24,660 bases of DNA from an uncultured Clostridia bacterium (GTDB taxonomy: Bacteria; Bacillota; Clostridia; Oscillospirales; Ruminococcaceae), in the NCBI GenBank assembly GCA_947629275.1, contig CANRDG010000010.1:1-24660 (forward strand). The letters are read 5' to 3'. Both the position numbers and the translations under genes were made by a program. Numbering within the stretch: the first letter of the stretch is position 1; each line of letters starts with the position of its first letter. The notes under the pieces were generated by a model, which worked only from the letters and a program-made list of their open reading frames with translations, had not been told where the DNA came from and did no database searches. This document shows, in pieces, positions 15,006-21,728 of this stretch.

Positions 15006-15377
15006 ATGAACCTTTCACCATTCTTCAAAGGCATTATAGATGCCGACGAAAAAGCCATAGTAATCTGCGACACGTCAAATACCATAATTTATATGAACCC
15101 TGCGGCTGTAAGACAGTATGCCAAACGCGGCGGCGCGTCTTTGGTGGGGCAAAGCATTTTTGACTGTCACAATGATCGTTCGCGCGAGATAATAAAAGCA
15201 AATGTAGCGAAGATGAAAGCCGACAAGACTGTGAACAAGATCTTCGAGTTCCACAAATCGCGCGACGGTTGCAACGACGACGTTTACTGTGCCGCGATAA
15301 GAGACGAAAACGGCGAATTTATCGGATACTATGAAAAATTCGAGGATAAAAACCTTTACAAGAACGGAGAAATTTAA
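15006..15377 (+). CDS. Small stand-alone PAS-domain protein
   Basis: The 123 residues make a single PAS fold (about 8-115). VICDTSNTIIYMNPAAVRQY is the typical PAS N-cap, and GEFIGYYEKFED forms the last strands. A DCHN motif with H55, followed by S59, is conserved as far as I recall in small clostridial PAS proteins of this type and could touch a ligand or cofactor. There is no kinase, HTH or cyclase domain and no membrane segment, so any output must go through a partner. The SD AAAGGAGG is strong. It sits between queA (22 nt) and tgt (0 nt), so it is made with the queuosine enzymes. Ligand and partner are unknown. Confidence 0.85.
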   Translation: MNLSPFFKGIIDADEKAIVICDTSNTIIYMNPAAVRQYAKRGGASLVGQSIFDCHNDRSREIIKANVAKMKADKTVNKIFEFHKSRDGCNDDVYCAAIRDENGEFIGYYEKFEDKNLYKNGEI

Positions 15378-16526
15378 TTGTCTGGAAAATTCAAACTTTT
15401 AATGACCGAGGGAAGCGCGCGGCGAGGGGAGTTCCATACTACGCACGGCGTGATACAAACGCCCGTATTCATGAACGTCGGTACGGCGGCTGCAATAAAA
15501 GGCGGCGTATCGTCTATTGACCTCGCAAACGAGCTGAAAACGCAGGTCGAGCTGTGCAACACCTACCACCTCCACGTCCGCCCCGGCGAGGACATCATAT
15601 ACAAAATGGGCGGTCTGCACAAATTCATGAACTGGCAAAAACCCATACTCACCGACAGCGGCGGCTTTCAGGTGTTCAGCCTTGCAAAGCTGCGCCGCAT
15701 AAAAGAAGAGGGCGTGTACTTCAACTCGCACGTTGACGGCAGAAAGATATTCATGGGGCCGGAGGAAAGTATGCAGATACAGTCAAAGCTGGCTTCTACC
15801 ATAGCTATGGCGTTCGATGAATGTGTAGAAAACCCTGCGGAGCACGATTACTCCAAAGCCTCCTGCGAGAGAACAACACGGTGGCTCGTTCGCTGCAAGA
15901 GCGAAATGGCGCGGCTCAATTCTCTGGACGAAACAATAAACCGCGATCAAATGCTTTTTGCTATAAATCAGGGCTGCACCTATACCGACCTGCGCATTGA
16001 GCACATGAAGCAGATAACCGAGCTTGACCTTGACGGCTATGCGATAGGCGGTCTGGCGGTTGGTGAGCCAACCAAGGTCATGTACGACATTATTGAAACT
16101 GTAGAGCCCTTTATGCCAAAAGACAAGCCGCGCTACCTTATGGGTGTGGGTACGCCGTCAAACATAATAGAAGCTGTTTACCGCGGTGTTGACTTTTTTG
16201 ACTGCGTTATGCCCTCGCGGAATGCGCGCCACGGCACTGTTTTCACGTGGGAGGGCATACTTCACGCGCCGAATAAGCGTTTTGAGACTGACCCCCGACC
16301 GCTCGATCCCCACTGCGACTGCCCGACCTGCCGCAATTTCTCGCGAGCCTACATCAGGCATCTTTTCAAGGCAGGGGAGCAGCTGGCAGGCAGGCTGACG
16401 GTAATGCACAATCTGTATTTTTATAATACGCTTACACAGCGCATACGCGAAGCCATAGAAAACGGCGTGTTTGAGCAGTTCAGAAGATATTACTCGCCGC
16501 TGCTTGAAAAAATGTGCGAGGATTGA
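15378..16526 (+). CDS. tgt: tRNA-guanine transglycosylase (queuine/preQ1 type)
   Basis: Tgt swaps guanine-34 of GUN anticodons for preQ1 by forming a covalent enzyme-tRNA bond. D93 in TDSGGFQVFS is the proton-transfer residue and D274 in FFDCVMPSRNARHG is the nucleophile. Zinc is held by C312, C314, C317 and H343. The 382-residue length is normal. The start is TTG at 15378, directly after the PAS stop codon and with CGGAG upstream; this matches the usual family N-terminus better than the in-frame ATG at 15402. Translation probably depends on the PAS gene. No clear terminator follows on this strand. Confidence 0.96.
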   Translation: MSGKFKLLMTEGSARRGEFHTTHGVIQTPVFMNVGTAAAIKGGVSSIDLANELKTQVELCNTYHLHVRPGEDIIYKMGGLHKFMNWQKPILTDSGGFQVFSLAKLRRIKEEGVYFNSHVDGRKIFMGPEESMQIQSKLASTIAMAFDECVENPAEHDYSKASCERTTRWLVRCKSEMARLNSLDETINRDQMLFAINQGCTYTDLRIEHMKQITELDLDGYAIGGLAVGEPTKVMYDIIETVEPFMPKDKPRYLMGVGTPSNIIEAVYRGVDFFDCVMPSRNARHGTVFTWEGILHAPNKRFETDPRPLDPHCDCPTCRNFSRAYIRHLFKAGEQLAGRLTVMHNLYFYNTLTQRIREAIENGVFEQFRRYYSPLLEKMCED

Positions 16527-16642
16527 AAAGGTTGTTTTAATAATTGCGCTATCGCGCGGCGCAGGAGCGCACACGTTGACCGCCACAATTCGCAAAAGTT
16601 TTCCTTTCTTGACAGGACTTAAAATCTTTGCATAAATAGAGC

Positions 16643-16672
16643 AAAAAACCGCCGTCCTTTACGGACAGCGGT
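16643..16672 (-). terminator. Intrinsic terminator of the cellobiose phosphorylase operon
   Basis: On the minus strand ACCGCTGTCC pairs with GGACGGCGGT (16672-16648) around a short loop, followed by a run of six T. It lies 17 bp after the phosphorylase stop. On the plus strand the tail is weak (CTTTATT), so it probably serves mainly the minus-strand operon. Confidence 0.85.
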
Positions 16673-16689
16673 CTTTATTATGCCTTTGT

Positions 16690-19146
16690 TTATCCCATTA
16701 CGACCTCAACTTCGTGGGTCGTACCCTCAGCGAATACCGGAAGAATATTGCCATTGACCTTAACGCCGTCGCAGACAACGCTCTTTATGCCCTTGCTGAT
16801 GTGGTCGGGGTTGCTTACGCTGATGTTGTATGTGCAGCCGCGGAATTTTCTCGAAGCCGTGAAGCCGTCCCATGCGGCAGGGATAGACGGGTCTATCTTC
16901 AAACCGTCAAAGTCGGGTATAACGCCGAGAATGTACTGCGATACAGCAACAAAGTTCCATGCCGCCGTGCCTGTCAGCCACGAGTTCTTAGCCTCGCCGA
17001 AGCGCTTGGCGTCCTTGCCTGCTATCATCTGCGCGTATACATACGGCTCAGTCCTGTGCAGGTCTGAATACTTTTCCTCTCTGTAGGCAGGCGCTATCTT
17101 GGAATAATACTCATAAGCCTTGTCACCGTGACCTACAAACGCCTCAGCGCAGATTATCCACGCGTTGTTGTGGCAGAATATGCCTGCGTTTTCTTTGTAA
17201 CCTGCCGGATATGTCGAAATCTCGCCGTATTCTATGTAATACTTTGTGAATGCCGGGTTGTTCAGAACAAGACCGTGCTGACTGTTGAGATACTTGTCAA
17301 CGCTTGCCAAAGCCTTTATGTCAGCGCCGCTCTCTTTACCAACGCCGCCCATAACCGCAAAGCCCTGCGGCTCAATGAATATCTTGCCTTCTTCGCATTC
17401 TTTAGAGCCCATCTTTCTGCCAAAGTCGTCATACGCTCTTATGAACCACTCGCCGTCAAAGCCGAAGTCCATTATGTTCTTCTTCATCTTTTCGATCTCG
17501 GCTTTTGCCTTTTCTGCTTCTGCGCTGTCACCTCTGCGAGCGCAAAGCTCTGCGTAGTTAGGTCCTGCATATGTAAACAGCGCCGCTACAAATATAGACT
17601 CCGCAGTCTTTGAATACTTGTCCTCACCGTATTTGGGCGAAGTTGATGTCTGGAAACTCTCACCCGGGGTATCGGAGAAGCAGGAAAGGTTAATGCAGTC
17701 GTTCCAGTCGGCACGCATAGCAAGCGGCAGGCCATGAGGACCAACATTCTCGCATACGTGATAGAAACTCTGCTTTAAGTGGTGCATAAGTGTCTGGGCG
17801 CGGCTCTCGTCATTGTCGTAAGGCACCATTTCGTCAAGAATGGTGTAGTCGCCCGTCTCTTTTATGTACTGCGCGGTAGAAAGTATCATCCACAGCGGAT
17901 CGTCAGAGAAGTCGCCGCCTATCTCGTCGTTGCCCTTTTTGGTAAGAGGCTGATACTGGTGATAGCAGCCGCCGTCCTCAAGCTGTGTGGCGGCAAGGTC
18001 GAGTATTCTCTCTCTCGCTCTTTCGGGTATCTGGTGAACGAAGCCGAGCAGATCCTGGTTGGAATCTCTGAAGCCCATTCCTCTGCCTATGCCGCTTTCA
18101 AAGTACGAAGCCGAACGCGACATATTGAAAGTTACCATGCACTGATATTGGTTCCAGATGTTTACCATTCTGTTCATCTTGTCATCGCAGGTGTTTACAG
18201 TGTACTTGGAAAGCAGAGCGTTCCACATATCTTTAAGCTCCGCCAGAGCCTTGTCAGCCTTTTCGGTGGTGTCCATAGCCTTTATCATCTCATACGCCTT
18301 GGACTTGTTCATGCTGCCGTCAGCGTTCCACTTGTCCTTGCCGTTCTCAACGTAACCGAGCAGGAAAACAAGCTTTTTCGTCTCGCCTGCCGCAAGAGTT
18401 ATATCAAGGCAGTGTGAAGCAATAGGCGACCAGCCGTCAGCAACGGAATTGTTAGGCGCGCCTGCCATTACCGCCTGCGGATTTTCAAAACCGTTGTACA
18501 GACCCATAAACGTTTCTCTGTCGGTATCATAGCCGCAGATGTCGGCGTTTACGGTGTAGAATGCAAAGTGATCGCGGCGCTCTTTGTATTCCGTCTTGTG
18601 GAATATGGTAGAACCCTCTATCTCAACTTCGCCGGTGTTGAAGTTCCTCTGGAAGTTCGTGGAGTCGTCCTGAGCGTTCCACAAACACCATTCTATAAAC
18701 GAAAACAGCTTGAATGACTTCTGCGAATCCGACTTGTTCTTGATTATAACTTTCTGTACCTCGCCGTTGAAGTTCTGCGGTACAAAGAATGTTATTTCTG
18801 TCTCAATGCCGTTCTTTTCGCCCTTTATAATGGTGTAGCCCATGCCGTGGCGGCAGGAATACGCGTCAAGCTCGGTCTTTACAGGTGACCAACCGGGCGA
18901 CCATACACATTCGCCGTCGTTGATGTAGAAGTATCTTCCGCCCATATCAACGGGAACGTTGTTGTAGCGGTAGCGAGTTATCCTCCTGAGCCTTGCGTCC
19001 TTGTAGAAGTGATAGCCGCCTGCCGTGTTGGAGATGAGCGAGAAAAACTCCTGCGTGCCGAGGTAGTTTATCCACGGGTAGGGAGTTTTCGGGTCGGTAA
19101 TGACGTACTCCTTGTTGACGTCATCGAAGTAGCCGAATTTCTTCAT
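16690..19146 (-). CDS. cbp: Cellobiose phosphorylase (GH94)
   Basis: The enzyme splits cellobiose with phosphate into alpha-glucose 1-phosphate and glucose, saving one ATP per disaccharide; it acts in the cytoplasm. The 818 residues closely resemble clostridial cellobiose phosphorylase throughout. Landmarks are the N-terminal MKKFGYFDDVNKEYVIT, TPYPWINYLG (21-30), FESGIGRGMGFRDSNQDLLG (349-368), and the catalytic acid D483 in RADWNDC. The C-terminal ENAGIFCHNNAWI and KNSWLTGTAAWNF blocks are also present. No signal peptide is seen. The SD AAAGGTGG precedes ATG. It is last in an operon after an aldose epimerase and a lipoprotein; no sugar transporter is in the window. Cellodextrin specificity is less likely given the close match to cellobiose enzymes. 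Confidence 0.95.
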   Translation of the reverse strand: MKKFGYFDDVNKEYVITDPKTPYPWINYLGTQEFFSLISNTAGGYHFYKDARLRRITRYRYNNVPVDMGGRYFYINDGECVWSPGWSPVKTELDAYSCRHGMGYTIIKGEKNGIETEITFFVPQNFNGEVQKVIIKNKSDSQKSFKLFSFIEWCLWNAQDDSTNFQRNFNTGEVEIEGSTIFHKTEYKERRDHFAFYTVNADICGYDTDRETFMGLYNGFENPQAVMAGAPNNSVADGWSPIASHCLDITLAAGETKKLVFLLGYVENGKDKWNADGSMNKSKAYEMIKAMDTTEKADKALAELKDMWNALLSKYTVNTCDDKMNRMVNIWNQYQCMVTFNMSRSASYFESGIGRGMGFRDSNQDLLGFVHQIPERARERILDLAATQLEDGGCYHQYQPLTKKGNDEIGGDFSDDPLWMILSTAQYIKETGDYTILDEMVPYDNDESRAQTLMHHLKQSFYHVCENVGPHGLPLAMRADWNDCINLSCFSDTPGESFQTSTSPKYGEDKYSKTAESIFVAALFTYAGPNYAELCARRGDSAEAEKAKAEIEKMKKNIMDFGFDGEWFIRAYDDFGRKMGSKECEEGKIFIEPQGFAVMGGVGKESGADIKALASVDKYLNSQHGLVLNNPAFTKYYIEYGEISTYPAGYKENAGIFCHNNAWIICAEAFVGHGDKAYEYYSKIAPAYREEKYSDLHRTEPYVYAQMIAGKDAKRFGEAKNSWLTGTAAWNFVAVSQYILGVIPDFDGLKIDPSIPAAWDGFTASRKFRGCTYNISVSNPDHISKGIKSVVCDGVKVNGNILPVFAEGTTHEVEVVMG

Positions 19147-19197
19147 TAAAATTCCACCTTTCAGTTTTTGTGTTTATAAGATTTTGTAATTCCTTAG

Positions 19198-19710
19198 TTA
19201 GTCATACAGCGTTTCTTCGCCGTTTATAGATATCTTTGTGACCTTTTCGCCCGATACTTCTATCTCGTAATCGAAGTCGGAATATCCGCGCTCGTCAAGG
19301 TTTGCATCTATAGCGTTGGAAAGCTTGCTGCCGTCATCATTTTTGTAAACGCCGTCTTTGATAGTCGCGTGGTTGTTGTGCGCATCAGAAATGACGTCGT
19401 TCGCCATAGTGTAAACTTCTTCCGTGTCGGGCAGCTTTATTTCTTCCTGACTGCTGTCTTGCTGCGAAGAACTATCCTCCTGCGAAGAAGTTTCTTCCGC
19501 GCTCGTCTCTTCGGGTTCGCTGCTTTCTTCGGCAGTCGTTGTATCTGCCTGAGAACTTTCTTCCGCCTGTGAACTGTCTGTCACTGAGTCGGTCGTGGTA
19601 GTATCCGCAGTCGAAGAAGAGCTTTTGCCGTCATTGCTGCACGCCGCTAGCGTAAAGCACAGGCAAACACACACAGCCGCAGCTAATATGACCTTTGTCT
19701 TGTTTTTCAT
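19198..19710 (-). CDS. Ser/Thr/Glu-rich lipoprotein of unknown function
   Basis: The lipoprotein signal ends in LAAC (C24). Residues 29-95 are almost only Ser, Thr, Glu, Asp and Gln, a flexible spacer that would lift the rest away from the membrane. The C-terminal part (about 95-170) is a small unassigned domain: a helix (EEVYTMANDVISDAHNN) followed by likely beta strands (YSDFDYEIEVSGEKVTKISI). The SD GAAAGGAG lies unusually far (about 13-14 nt) from ATG. It is between the aldose epimerase (46 nt) and cellobiose phosphorylase (51 nt) genes. A role in sugar capture is possible but not shown. Its SD is a 9-nt perfect complement to the candidate small RNA at 21397-21513. Confidence 0.82.
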   Translation of the reverse strand: MKNKTKVILAAAVCVCLCFTLAACSNDGKSSSSTADTTTTDSVTDSSQAEESSQADTTTAEESSEPEETSAEETSSQEDSSSQQDSSQEEIKLPDTEEVYTMANDVISDAHNNHATIKDGVYKNDDGSKLSNAIDANLDERGYSDFDYEIEVSGEKVTKISINGEETLYD

Positions 19711-19756
19711 ATTGCTCTATTGATCTCCTTTCATATTTACATATCCGTATATCTTT

Positions 19757-20764
19757 TTATCTTGTCGCAAAGCTCTGCCAGCAGGAATATTTTTCACCCT
19801 TTGCAAGCTCTGTATATCCCGTCACCTCACGCGGCAGACTAAGATTTGCACAGTTTATCATAGCCGTCATAGGCTCGGGGCAGAAGTAACCATTAACGCC
19901 CTTATCGTTCCACATATTCCAGAATCTATACTCGGGCGAAACCTCGTTTATTATCATTCTTCCCGTGCCGACATCGGTAGTCACCGCGCCGTTAAAAGGC
20001 TTGCCGTCCAAAGTATTCATACAAGCCGTGTACATATCGTTGTCAATATCCTGCAAAACGGGGTGCATATCGCCGTTTTTGTACTGCATATCTCTCTCGT
20101 CAAGATCTAAAAGCCTCTCTGTTGGCAGTGAACGCTCATTAAGCTCGCACTTTTTCTCCGCAGGTACGCGCAGGCGCATATCCTCCTGCTTGCCGCCCTT
20201 TACTATCGGCGCATTTATGCAGGTGTGCGTGCATATTGATACCGGCAGCATCTTGTCCGAAAGATTTTCAATTTCAATGTCCTGCCTCAGCCCCTCTGCC
20301 GAAAGGGTGTAAGTGTAAGTAAGCCTGAATTTCAGCGGCATACTTTTAAACATCTCATCGCTTTCATCAAACGTGTAGCCAAGCACTATAACAGCCTTGC
20401 CGCCCTCCGCGCTGACCGAAACGACCTCATGCTCCCTCTCGTGCACCCAGCCGTGGATACAGTTGCCCAGCTTCGGCTCATTTATCGGGAACTTGTAGCA
20501 GCCGTCGGAAGTCTTCAGCACGCCGCCGTCAAATCTGTTAGGCAGATAAAGTGTCGGCAGACCCCACAGCACACGGGATTCGTTTATCATGTCCAGCGTG
20601 CAGTCGTCTCTGTAGCGAAAGATCTCCATGTCCAGCTTTTCATCTCTCATGCGCATAACGTCGCCGCCGAGAGCGGGCACAACAACGCATGAATATTTAT
20701 CGACCTTAAGCTCATAGGCTTTAAGACCTTTAAAATTAGTTTCGTTATAAACAGCTTCTGACAT
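19757..20764 (-). CDS. Aldose 1-epimerase-like (mutarotase) protein
   Basis: The 335-residue protein has the galactose-mutarotase fold. R77 in LPNRFDGG and H104 in NCIHGWVH match substrate-binding and catalytic positions of aldose epimerases, and GYFCPEPMTAMINCANL near the C-terminus carries the expected catalytic glutamate. ATG 20764 is chosen because GGAGGAAAATAAA precedes it; an in-frame ATG at 20788 lies upstream. First in the operon with cellobiose phosphorylase, it may balance the anomers of glucose or cellobiose used and made by that enzyme. That link is inference. Related proteins act on glucose-6-phosphate or unknown sugars, so the substrate is not certain. Confidence 0.88.
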   Translation of the reverse strand: MSEAVYNETNFKGLKAYELKVDKYSCVVVPALGGDVMRMRDEKLDMEIFRYRDDCTLDMINESRVLWGLPTLYLPNRFDGGVLKTSDGCYKFPINEPKLGNCIHGWVHEREHEVVSVSAEGGKAVIVLGYTFDESDEMFKSMPLKFRLTYTYTLSAEGLRQDIEIENLSDKMLPVSICTHTCINAPIVKGGKQEDMRLRVPAEKKCELNERSLPTERLLDLDERDMQYKNGDMHPVLQDIDNDMYTACMNTLDGKPFNGAVTTDVGTGRMIINEVSPEYRFWNMWNDKGVNGYFCPEPMTAMINCANLSLPREVTGYTELAKGEKYSCWQSFATR

Positions 20765-20796
20765 TTTATTTTCCTCCAATAAGTTCATATATTAAA

Positions 20797-20825
20797 AGTA
20801 TAACACACATACATCAAATTGTCCA
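20797..20825 (-). promoter_or_regulatory. Sigma-A promoter of the cellobiose operon
   Basis: On the minus strand TGGACA (20825-20820), a 17-nt spacer and TATACT (20802-20797) stand about 33 bp upstream of the epimerase ATG. It is near consensus. No obvious repressor palindrome is seen in the spacer or just downstream. Confidence 0.75.
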
Positions 20826-20944
20826 GTGATTTTTTTAATTTCAGTCAGATTTTTGTGAAAAACAGCCTAATCGCACACGCAGTTATTATAAATAAGATAC
20901 ATCGCGGCGTATAAAAGGGTGCAAACAGGAAAGAATAGCAACAG

Positions 20945-20964
20945 GCGGCAAAACAAAATGCCGC
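20945..20964 (+). other. Leader hairpin upstream of the DUF378 gene
   Basis: GCGGCA (20945-20950) and TGCCGC (20959-20964) form a 6-bp stem with an A-rich loop, 26 nt before the DUF378 start codon. There is no T-run, so it is not a terminator. It could stabilise or control the mRNA leader. Confidence 0.3.
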
Positions 20965-20990
20965 AAATCTAAAAGAAAGAGAGTGAAAAT

Positions 20991-21215
20991 ATGCTTGATA
21001 AAATAGCGCTTCTTCTGCTGATAATCGGCGGCATAAACTGGGGACTGGTGGGAATATTCCAGTTTGACCTGGTGGCGTTCATCTTCGGCGGCTCGGCAGC
21101 GATAGTCAGCAGGATAATCTACACTCTGGTAGCAATATCCGCGATATGGTGCGTGTCGCTGTTCTTCAAGGACAACGAAATGGTAGAAGAAACAAGTTCT
21201 TCTAAAAACTACTGA
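20991..21215 (+). CDS. DUF378 family small membrane protein
   Basis: The 74-residue protein has two membrane segments (about 4-24 and 38-60). The family hallmark GGINWGLVG is at 13-21, and a short charged tail ends it. The domain family (YuzA in Bacillus) is of unknown function. AAGAAAGAGAGTG precedes ATG. It diverges from the cellobiose operon; no clear promoter was found for it. No good terminator follows, although GAAAAAGTCG/CGCTTTTTC (21325-21362) could form a weak one. Confidence 0.9.
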   Translation: MLDKIALLLLIIGGINWGLVGIFQFDLVAFIFGGSAAIVSRIIYTLVAISAIWCVSLFFKDNEMVEETSSSKNY

Positions 21216-21363
21216 TAACCGATAATTGACCGTCTGCCAGAATTGTCGTAGTGAAAATTTGTACAAAGGCAAAATATCGGGTAAATTTCACCAATTAAAG
21301 TCACTAAATTATGTGCATTATGCCGAAAAAGTCGTGCTTGAGAAAAAACAGACCGCTTTTTCC

Positions 21364-21392
21364 TTGACATTTTGCCGTCGGCATAATATAAT
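21364..21392 (+). promoter_or_regulatory. Consensus sigma-A promoter for a candidate small RNA
   Basis: TTGACA (21364-21369), exactly 17 nt, then TATAAT (21387-21392): both boxes are perfect consensus. No convincing protein gene follows; a hairpin, a pyrimidine-rich tract and a strong terminator do. Confidence 0.88.
21373..21383. promoter_or_regulatory. Operator-like palindrome inside the small RNA promoter spacer
   Basis: TGCCG-T-CGGCA is a perfect palindrome between the -35 and -10 boxes. Its right half extends to CGGCATAAT (21379-21387), and the exact inverse, ATTATGCCG, occurs 53 nt upstream at 21317-21325. A dimeric repressor on these sites would block the promoter. The repeats are seen; the regulator is unknown. 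Confidence 0.5.
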
Positions 21393-21396
21393 AACT

Positions 21397-21513
21397 ATGG
21401 TGTCTGATAACCGATATGTTATCGGCAGACATTCGTTTTGTTGTCTCCTTTCTTTTGTTCTACACATATTTCATTTTATTTTTGGCAGGAATTTATTTCC
21501 TGCCACTTTTTTT
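21397..21513 (+). ncRNA. Candidate trans-acting small RNA, about 115 nt
   Basis: Between the consensus promoter and a strong terminator lies a short transcript with three parts. The 5' hairpin (21401-21431) pairs TGTCTG with CAGACA and CCGATA with TATCGG; an alternative GATAAC/GTTATC stem of similar size is possible. Next is an unstructured pyrimidine-rich stretch (21432-21483) containing TCTCCTTTC (21444-21452), which can pair with Shine-Dalgarno sequences of the AAAGGAG type. Last is the terminator hairpin. This layout resembles Firmicute small RNAs that block translation through C-rich loops. The best match in the window is the lipoprotein SD at 19720-19735 (9 nt perfect). I do not recognise the family. 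Confidence 0.55.
21484..21513 (+). terminator. Intrinsic terminator of the candidate small RNA
   Basis: GGCAGGAA (21484-21491) and TTCCTGCC (21497-21504) form a perfect 8-bp stem with a 5-nt loop, followed by AC and seven T. It is a textbook terminator on the plus strand. Confidence 0.9.
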
Positions 21514-21515
21514 GC

Positions 21516-21676
21516 GCTATTAGATGTTAGATGTTAGAAATGTTTATCGGCGTTAGCGCGAAACTGTCATTTCTGCGGTTTACATTAGAAGCAAGATGTG
21601 CGTTTTGAAAAGTTCGCGCTAAACTGTAAAAAGCAATTTCTTGCCTCTTGTTTCTAAATCTCTTGCCTCTAATAGC
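21516..21676. repeat. 161-bp imperfect palindrome (MITE-like or RNA structure element)
   Basis: The ends are inverted copies: GCTATTAGA (21516-21524) and TCTAATAGC (21668-21676). The arms extend with mismatches to TTAGAAA (21534-21540) and TTTCTAA (21651-21657). Inside, TTAGCGCGAA (21553-21562) is inverted as TTCGCGCTAA (21613-21622). The motif ATTAGAnGnnAGATG also occurs as direct copies at 21519-21533 and 21583-21597. No coding sequence is seen. It may be a decayed non-autonomous element or an intergenic repeat family. Confidence 0.55.
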
Positions 21677-21678
21677 AG

Positions 21679-21714
21679 AAAAAACGGTCTTGCACAAAAG
21701 TCGCAAAACCGTTT
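21679..21714 (-). terminator. Intrinsic terminator of the DUF896-WYL-repeat protein operon
   Basis: On the minus strand AAACGGTTTTGC pairs with GCAAGACCGTTT with one mismatch around a 9-nt loop, and six T follow. It lies just after the stop of the cell-wall-binding repeat gene. Confidence 0.85.
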
Positions 21715-21728
21715 CTTACTTCTAATAA

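Noticed and set aside
16609..16633. TTGACA with a weak TAAATA as a promoter after tgt
   Set aside because: The -10 is poor, and the transcript would run straight into the hairpin at 16648-16672 with no gene after it.
21397..21537. 46-codon hydrophobic frame overlapping the candidate small RNA
   Set aside because: It would begin at the expected transcription start with no SD, runs through the terminator hairpin and is explained by the T-rich sequence. A leaderless peptide is not excluded but has no support.
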